This document shows positions 5,026 through 8,546 of a DNA stretch of 8,546 nucleotides, piece by piece; the first letter of the stretch is position 1; each line of letters opens with the position of its first letter. The notes beneath the pieces were generated by a model. That model saw only the letters and a program-made list of their open reading frames with translations, was not told the origin of the DNA and searched no databases. The DNA is from DASWTL01 sp036405495. GTDB lineage: Bacteria > Bacteroidota > Bacteroidia > Sphingobacteriales > Sphingobacteriaceae. Both the position numbers and the translations under genes were made by a program. The stretch is taken from positions 1-8,546 of the forward strand of contig DASWXL010000015.1 in assembly GCA_036405495.1 (NCBI GenBank), given 5' to 3'.

Positions 5026-7596
5026 TTATTCAGCAAATGATCTTGTTCCGCCTATGATGTTCCCGAAGAACACGGCGTTCATAAACAGCTTGCTTGTGCC
5101 GAACCAGAAAGCCCTGAAGTTCGGGTTGTCAGAAAACGAAACAACCTGTCCGCGGCCATAGCCGTTGCAGATAATGGCAGCGGATCCCTTTAACAGTTTC
5201 TCGTTGTTTTTTGAAATATAACCCGCGATCAGCGGCTTATCGGTATAGGCTACCGGTGTGACGAATGGGTTTTTGGGTTTCTCGAACATGCCCGTTCCTT
5301 CGCGGAAAACCGGAACAGATGTCTCCCTGATCCCGTAACCTATCGGGTGGGTCTTATCGAGGCGCGTATTGAAGATCGCTCCGGGTATGTAATTTGCGCC
5401 GCTTACTTCGGCTTGCGTATCATAGTTTCTGAAGGAAGCGGAATCCGTGTCTTTCCTTTCCTTGTATTTTACATTCGTTAATCCGTTGGCAACTGCCCAG
5501 CGGTTGGCGTCGCCCATGGCGATCAGGACTCCGCCGTTGCGTACCCAGCGTTTGATCTCTTCTTTGCCGTTGTCATTTATAGAAGAGTATGAGCCATCAG
5601 CCATTACCAGTGTAGTGTATTTGTCGAGATCGAGGCGGTTCACGGAAGATTGCTCGATCAATGTCGGCGGCATCTGAAAACGCTGGTCCAGCAAGTGCCA
5701 TACTTCGCCTGCATCGTTGGTATTTACTCCCTGACCTGTAAGTAACGCTATCGCCGGCCGGGTGATATTCTTAAAGTTACTGCTTCCCAGGTTGATCCCT
5801 TCGGTCATTCCGGTTGACGCCGCATGTACTTCGATGCTGTTTTGCTCAGCTAGCCGGGATAACATGTTGTAAAGTTCGTCCGAACCGATCGGTTGTCCGA
5901 CAGCCGGAACAAGAATGGTTCCGTAATCAAAGCTTTTGCTCCTGGCGTTTAGCTGCATGGTAAAGGTTCGCTGTGACACTTTCGCCCGGATGCCTGCTTT
6001 AAGCAGTTCATTCAAAAGCCTTGGAGCATAGAACTCGTTCCATTCAAATAGATAGGCATAGTTGCTTTTGCCGCCGGACATCGTTCCTTTAGGCAAGCTC
6101 GCCTGCTCTACTTTCTCACCCAGAAGATTGCCGGTACTGCCTACTTCGGCATAAGGCAGGTTGAAGGCCAGCGGGAAGGTCCATGCCGAAATATCATAGA
6201 ACAAGCTGTCCTGGAAGCGCGTTTGTTTGCCGAAAATAGCTTTGATCGTGGTATACTGCGGCTGATTAAGCGGAACCACAAACGAGTGGTCTTTTTCAAA
6301 GCTCCTGCCGCCATGAGTTCCGTTGCCGGCCAGCTTATAGACATTGATCTGGTGCCGGCGAAGGATGTCCAGCAAGTGCCAGGAAGTGGCTTTGCTGGCC
6401 GAATTACCGAACACGTATCCTTTTACCTGATCGCCTTTGGCCTGCTGTAATGCATTCTTATAGAAATCGCGCTGGTTGTTTAACAGTTCCACACGCATTT
6501 GTTGAGCCGCCTTTAATGTAGAGAACGATGTGGCCACCTGGTTGCGGATAGTGAACGGGAACGTGAGTACGCCGTTCGCAGTTTCCTGGGCGTGGCCGCG
6601 CGAGCTTCCCTGTTCAAACAGGATCCCGATGGCGCCATTGATATCCGGATAGGTGGACCCTTTTCCGTAATAAAAGTCGTCGTAATTCTCTTTGGTGAAG
6701 TACAATGCCCCGATCTTGTCCAGTGCCTCGGCATGGAAAGTTCCGATCTTTGCCGTCAGATCCTGATTGATCTTCGGGGTAAGGGGATTGGTACGCGACG
6801 GGATACCCGGCTGGAAAAAGAAAGTGGCATTCGATCCCTGCTCATGATGATCGGTCAGGATCAGCGGCTTCCACTCATGGAATTTTTCGAGGCGCCCTTT
6901 TGATTCGTTATGTTGAAGCGGCAGCCAGTCGCGGTTCAGATCGAACCAGTAGTGGTTGGTCCTGCCGTTCGGCCATGCTTCCGAGAATTCGCGTGAGTTA
7001 TTGTCGCTCACCAGTGTGCTGCTCCGGTTGGCGTTCACCCACGTAGAGAAGCGCTGGAGCCCGTCTGGGTTAATGGCCGGATCAACCAGGATGATGGTGT
7101 TGTCGAGCATTTTCTGCACTTCAGCGCCCTGAGCGGCAGCTAAAAAGTAAGAAACCATCATATTGGCATTGGCGCCGCTTGGCTCGTTGCCATGAACGCT
7201 ATAGCCCATCCAGACCACGGCCGGCATATTTTCTACATTGACGGAACCGGATTGGGCCGGATCGCTGAGCTTTAAATGCTCTTTCCGGATCGTTTCGATA
7301 TTTTGCTGATTATCCGGGGTTGTGATGGTTAACAGCAGACACGGCCGGTTCTCATAGGTCCGGGCGTATTCCTGCAGCGTCACCCGATCGGATGTGCGGT
7401 CGAGTTCTTTCATATAAGCCACGATCTGATCATGGCTCACATGCTGTTCGCCGATCTGAAAACCCAGGAACTGCTCCGGTGACGGAACTTTGGCGTCATA
7501 AGTTACATTCTGCGGCAGGTAATAGCTAAGCGGTACCTGCGCATGGGCGACGACGGATCCCAGTAAGAGGAAAAGAAGTAGGTAAAAATTGCGCAT
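5026..7596 (-). CDS. Secreted M14 zinc carboxypeptidase with C-terminal amidotransferase-like domain
   Basis: The 856-residue protein begins with a signal peptide (MRNFYLLLFLLLGSVVAHAQ, cleavage near residue 19). The M14 domain covers about 40-380. HGNE at 135-138 is the HxxE zinc motif (His135, Glu138); NPDG at 176-179 and DLNRDW at 219-224 are typical M14 blocks; the third zinc ligand is His250 or His251 in ILTDHHEQG; and Glu328 in ILFEQG is the likely catalytic Glu. M14 enzymes remove C-terminal residues from peptides or cut peptidoglycan peptides. The C-terminal part (about 610-845) contains IALLTGQG, TTLVMADGSYSS and RWVRNGGVLIAMGD, which resemble a class I glutamine amidotransferase-like fold without the catalytic Cys elbow, probably a structural or binding domain. 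It is much longer than a minimal carboxypeptidase (about 300 residues). It heads the unit with the S9 peptidase and is divergent from the EcsC gene. The start has no Shine-Dalgarno site. Confidence 0.92.
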   Translation of the reverse strand: MRNFYLLLFLLLGSVVAHAQVPLSYYLPQNVTYDAKVPSPEQFLGFQIGEQHVSHDQIVAYMKELDRTSDRVTLQEYARTYENRPCLLLTITTPDNQQNIETIRKEHLKLSDPAQSGSVNVENMPAVVWMGYSVHGNEPSGANANMMVSYFLAAAQGAEVQKMLDNTIILVDPAINPDGLQRFSTWVNANRSSTLVSDNNSREFSEAWPNGRTNHYWFDLNRDWLPLQHNESKGRLEKFHEWKPLILTDHHEQGSNATFFFQPGIPSRTNPLTPKINQDLTAKIGTFHAEALDKIGALYFTKENYDDFYYGKGSTYPDINGAIGILFEQGSSRGHAQETANGVLTFPFTIRNQVATSFSTLKAAQQMRVELLNNQRDFYKNALQQAKGDQVKGYVFGNSASKATSWHLLDILRRHQINVYKLAGNGTHGGRSFEKDHSFVVPLNQPQYTTIKAIFGKQTRFQDSLFYDISAWTFPLAFNLPYAEVGSTGNLLGEKVEQASLPKGTMSGGKSNYAYLFEWNEFYAPRLLNELLKAGIRAKVSQRTFTMQLNARSKSFDYGTILVPAVGQPIGSDELYNMLSRLAEQNSIEVHAASTGMTEGINLGSSNFKNITRPAIALLTGQGVNTNDAGEVWHLLDQRFQMPPTLIEQSSVNRLDLDKYTTLVMADGSYSSINDNGKEEIKRWVRNGGVLIAMGDANRWAVANGLTNVKYKERKDTDSASFRNYDTQAEVSGANYIPGAIFNTRLDKTHPIGYGIRETSVPVFREGTGMFEKPKNPFVTPVAYTDKPLIAGYISKNNEKLLKGSAAIICNGYGRGQVVSFSDNPNFRAFWFGTSKLFMNAVFFGNIIGGTRSFAE

Positions 7597-7671
7597 AATA
7601 AGTTTAGTATTGATGGTGCAAGTTAACGAATCTGTGAATTTAGCATAACCCGGGCTCGCAAGGCGGCAGAA
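7597..7671. promoter_or_regulatory. Divergent intergenic region, M14 and EcsC genes
   Basis: These 75 bp must hold the start signals of both genes unless the EcsC promoter lies within the M14 gene. On the minus strand TTAACTTGCACC (7615-7626) shares TTGCACC with the ahpC promoter and may be the M14 -7 region, but the TTG at -33 is not evident. On the plus strand TAAGTTTA (7599-7606) is one mismatch from TAnnTTTG, again without a well-spaced -33 box. Neither assignment is strong. AAGG at about 7660 is a possible ribosome site for the ATG at 7672. Confidence 0.35.
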
Positions 7672-8409
7672 ATGTTACATTTGAATATGGCCGTTAGCCC
7701 TTATGAACAACTCGCCCGGCAGGAACTACAGATCTGGCAGCAGCAAATGCAGCACCAGCCATCGCTGATGAACAGGCTTTCCAAAAAGATGCAGGATAAG
7801 CTGAACAGCTTTATCCCGGAGAAAGTACACGGAGCTATCACGGTAGCCATTCAGAAAATGATCGAAGGCGTCTTGTTCGGTGCAAAGTTTGTTGCGCCGC
7901 GACCGCTTAATGAAGGGACGCTCGCCGCCAGGGAAGCCAGGATCGACACGCTGATACGCCGGTACCGCGGAACCGCTGTTACCGAAGGCGCCGTGACCGG
8001 CGCGGGTGGTATCCTTCTGGGACTTGCCGATTTTCCGCTGCTGTTAAGCATCAAAATGAAGATGCTGTATGACATCGCTGCGGTATACGGGTATGATGTA
8101 CGTGATTATCGCGAACGGTTATACTTCCTCCATATCTTCCAGCTGGCCTTTTCCAGTCAGAAACACCGGAATCACATTTACCAGAAGATCGAACATTGGG
8201 AAGAATACCACCATTCCCTGCCCGAAAGGGTGGAGGAGTTCGACTGGCGCACCTTTCAGCAGGAGTACCGCGATTATATCGATCTGGCCAAGCTGGCGCA
8301 GCTCATACCGGTAATTGGCGCTGCGGTCGGAGCCGTTGCTAATTACAGGCTCATTAACCAGTTAGGGGCTACTGCGAAGAATGCATACAGGATGAGGTAT
8401 TTCGGATAA
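7672..8409 (+). CDS. EcsC-family protein
   Basis: The 245-residue protein matches the EcsC family (named after the third gene of the Bacillus subtilis ecsABC locus). Recognisable blocks are GGILLGLADFPLLLSIKMKM (about 107-126), then AAVYGYDVRDYRERLYFLHI and FQLAFSS (about 131-158), and DLAKLAQLIPVIGAAVG (about 207-223) ending in YRLINQLG. The two glycine-rich hydrophobic stretches could be membrane-associated hairpins; there is no signal peptide. The biochemical role of EcsC is not known, and no EcsA/EcsB ABC transporter genes are next to it, so a transport role should not be assumed. The ATG at 7672 has AAGG eight bases upstream; an alternative ATG at 7687 would remove five residues and is less well supplied with a ribosome site. 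It is the only plus-strand gene in the window and appears monocistronic as far as can be seen. Confidence 0.88.
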   Translation: MLHLNMAVSPYEQLARQELQIWQQQMQHQPSLMNRLSKKMQDKLNSFIPEKVHGAITVAIQKMIEGVLFGAKFVAPRPLNEGTLAAREARIDTLIRRYRGTAVTEGAVTGAGGILLGLADFPLLLSIKMKMLYDIAAVYGYDVRDYRERLYFLHIFQLAFSSQKHRNHIYQKIEHWEEYHHSLPERVEEFDWRTFQQEYRDYIDLAKLAQLIPVIGAAVGAVANYRLINQLGATAKNAYRMRYFG

Positions 8410-8424
8410 CTAAACTCAACCAAA

Positions 8425-8462
8425 CCTGCTATTTAACTTATAGTTTATACGGAATTAGCAGG
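8425..8462 (+). terminator. Weak terminator or hairpin after the EcsC gene
   Basis: CCTGCTA (8425-8431) and TAGCAGG (8456-8462) are exact reverse complements with a 24-base loop, starting 16 bp after the EcsC stop. It is followed by a T-rich but interrupted tract (AATTCGTTTCGTTTTG). The long loop and broken U-run make it a poor terminator, but no better one is visible before the window ends. Confidence 0.35.
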
Positions 8463-8528
8463 AATTCGTTTCGTTTTGAATCCCTGTTTATTCCGTGTTT
8501 GGTTCCTGTTATCTCCCTGTTATTTAAC
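8425..8528 (+). repeat. Short imperfect repeats of a CCTGTTAT-like unit
   Basis: CCTGCTATTTAAC (8425-8437) recurs as CCTGTTATTTAAC (8516-8528), 12 of 13 identical. Four related units with a period of about 11 bp run from 8481 to 8524: TCCCTGTTTAT, TCCGTGTTTGGT, TCCTGTTATC and TCCCTGTTATT. The final 137 bp (8410-8546) hold these repeats and no gene on either strand. Confidence 0.5.
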
Positions 8529-8546
8529 CATCGGAACTGTACATCA

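Noticed and set aside
6592..6903. Plus-strand 103-codon frame inside the M14 gene
   Set aside because: It is antisense to the zinc-binding region of a well-supported gene and has no family resemblance.
8429..8443. CTAT-N7-ATAG after the EcsC gene as a second regulator site
   Set aside because: The spacing fits the inner part of an OxyR site, but flanking half-sites are absent and no promoter follows in view.

Overview
The window looks like a chromosomal segment of a Bacteroidota bacterium (Sphingobacteriia, Chitinophagia or Cytophagia type). Reasons: the promoter in front of the peroxiredoxin gene has the TAnnTTTG -7 element of that phylum, several starts lack a Shine-Dalgarno site and have an A/T-rich leader instead, and the set of large secreted S9 and M14 peptidases, an AhpC/AhpD pair and an EcsC-family protein is familiar from that group. 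The genus cannot be fixed from the sequence alone. I see no rRNA, tRNA, CRISPR array, insertion sequence or phage gene.

Layout. Six genes lie on the minus strand and one on the plus strand. Read in the direction of transcription from the right, the minus-strand genes are: a secreted M14 zinc carboxypeptidase with a C-terminal amidotransferase-like domain (7596-5026); a secreted S9 (DPP-IV/prolyl oligopeptidase-like) serine peptidase (4953-2590); a 2-Cys peroxiredoxin of the mycobacterial AhpC type (2475-1930); an AhpD-like CxxC alkylhydroperoxidase (1853-1269); a divergent NodB/CE4-like polysaccharide deacetylase (986-216); and the first 66 codons of a PIG-L/LmbE-type deacetylase (198-1) that runs off the left edge. 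An EcsC-family gene (7672-8409, plus) diverges from the M14 gene across 75 bp. The last 137 bp are non-coding and carry short imperfect repeats.

How the genes work together. M14 and S9 form a probable two-gene unit for extracytoplasmic peptide breakdown. AhpC and AhpD form a peroxide-defence pair like the ahpC-ahpD pair of Mycobacterium tuberculosis. A strong hairpin terminator lies between them, and a promoter with an upstream palindromic operator candidate lies in front of ahpC. The two deacetylases are 17 bp apart and both exported, which suggests joint action on an extracytoplasmic glycan.

The most unusual regulatory layout is the 282-bp gap between the AhpD gene and the polysaccharide deacetylase gene. 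A near-perfect bidirectional terminator hairpin (1001-1041) sits directly before the Shine-Dalgarno site of the deacetylase, with another inverted repeat upstream. This points to an attenuated leader or a small terminator-ended RNA. No wholly new protein system is evident; the genes all belong to recognisable families.
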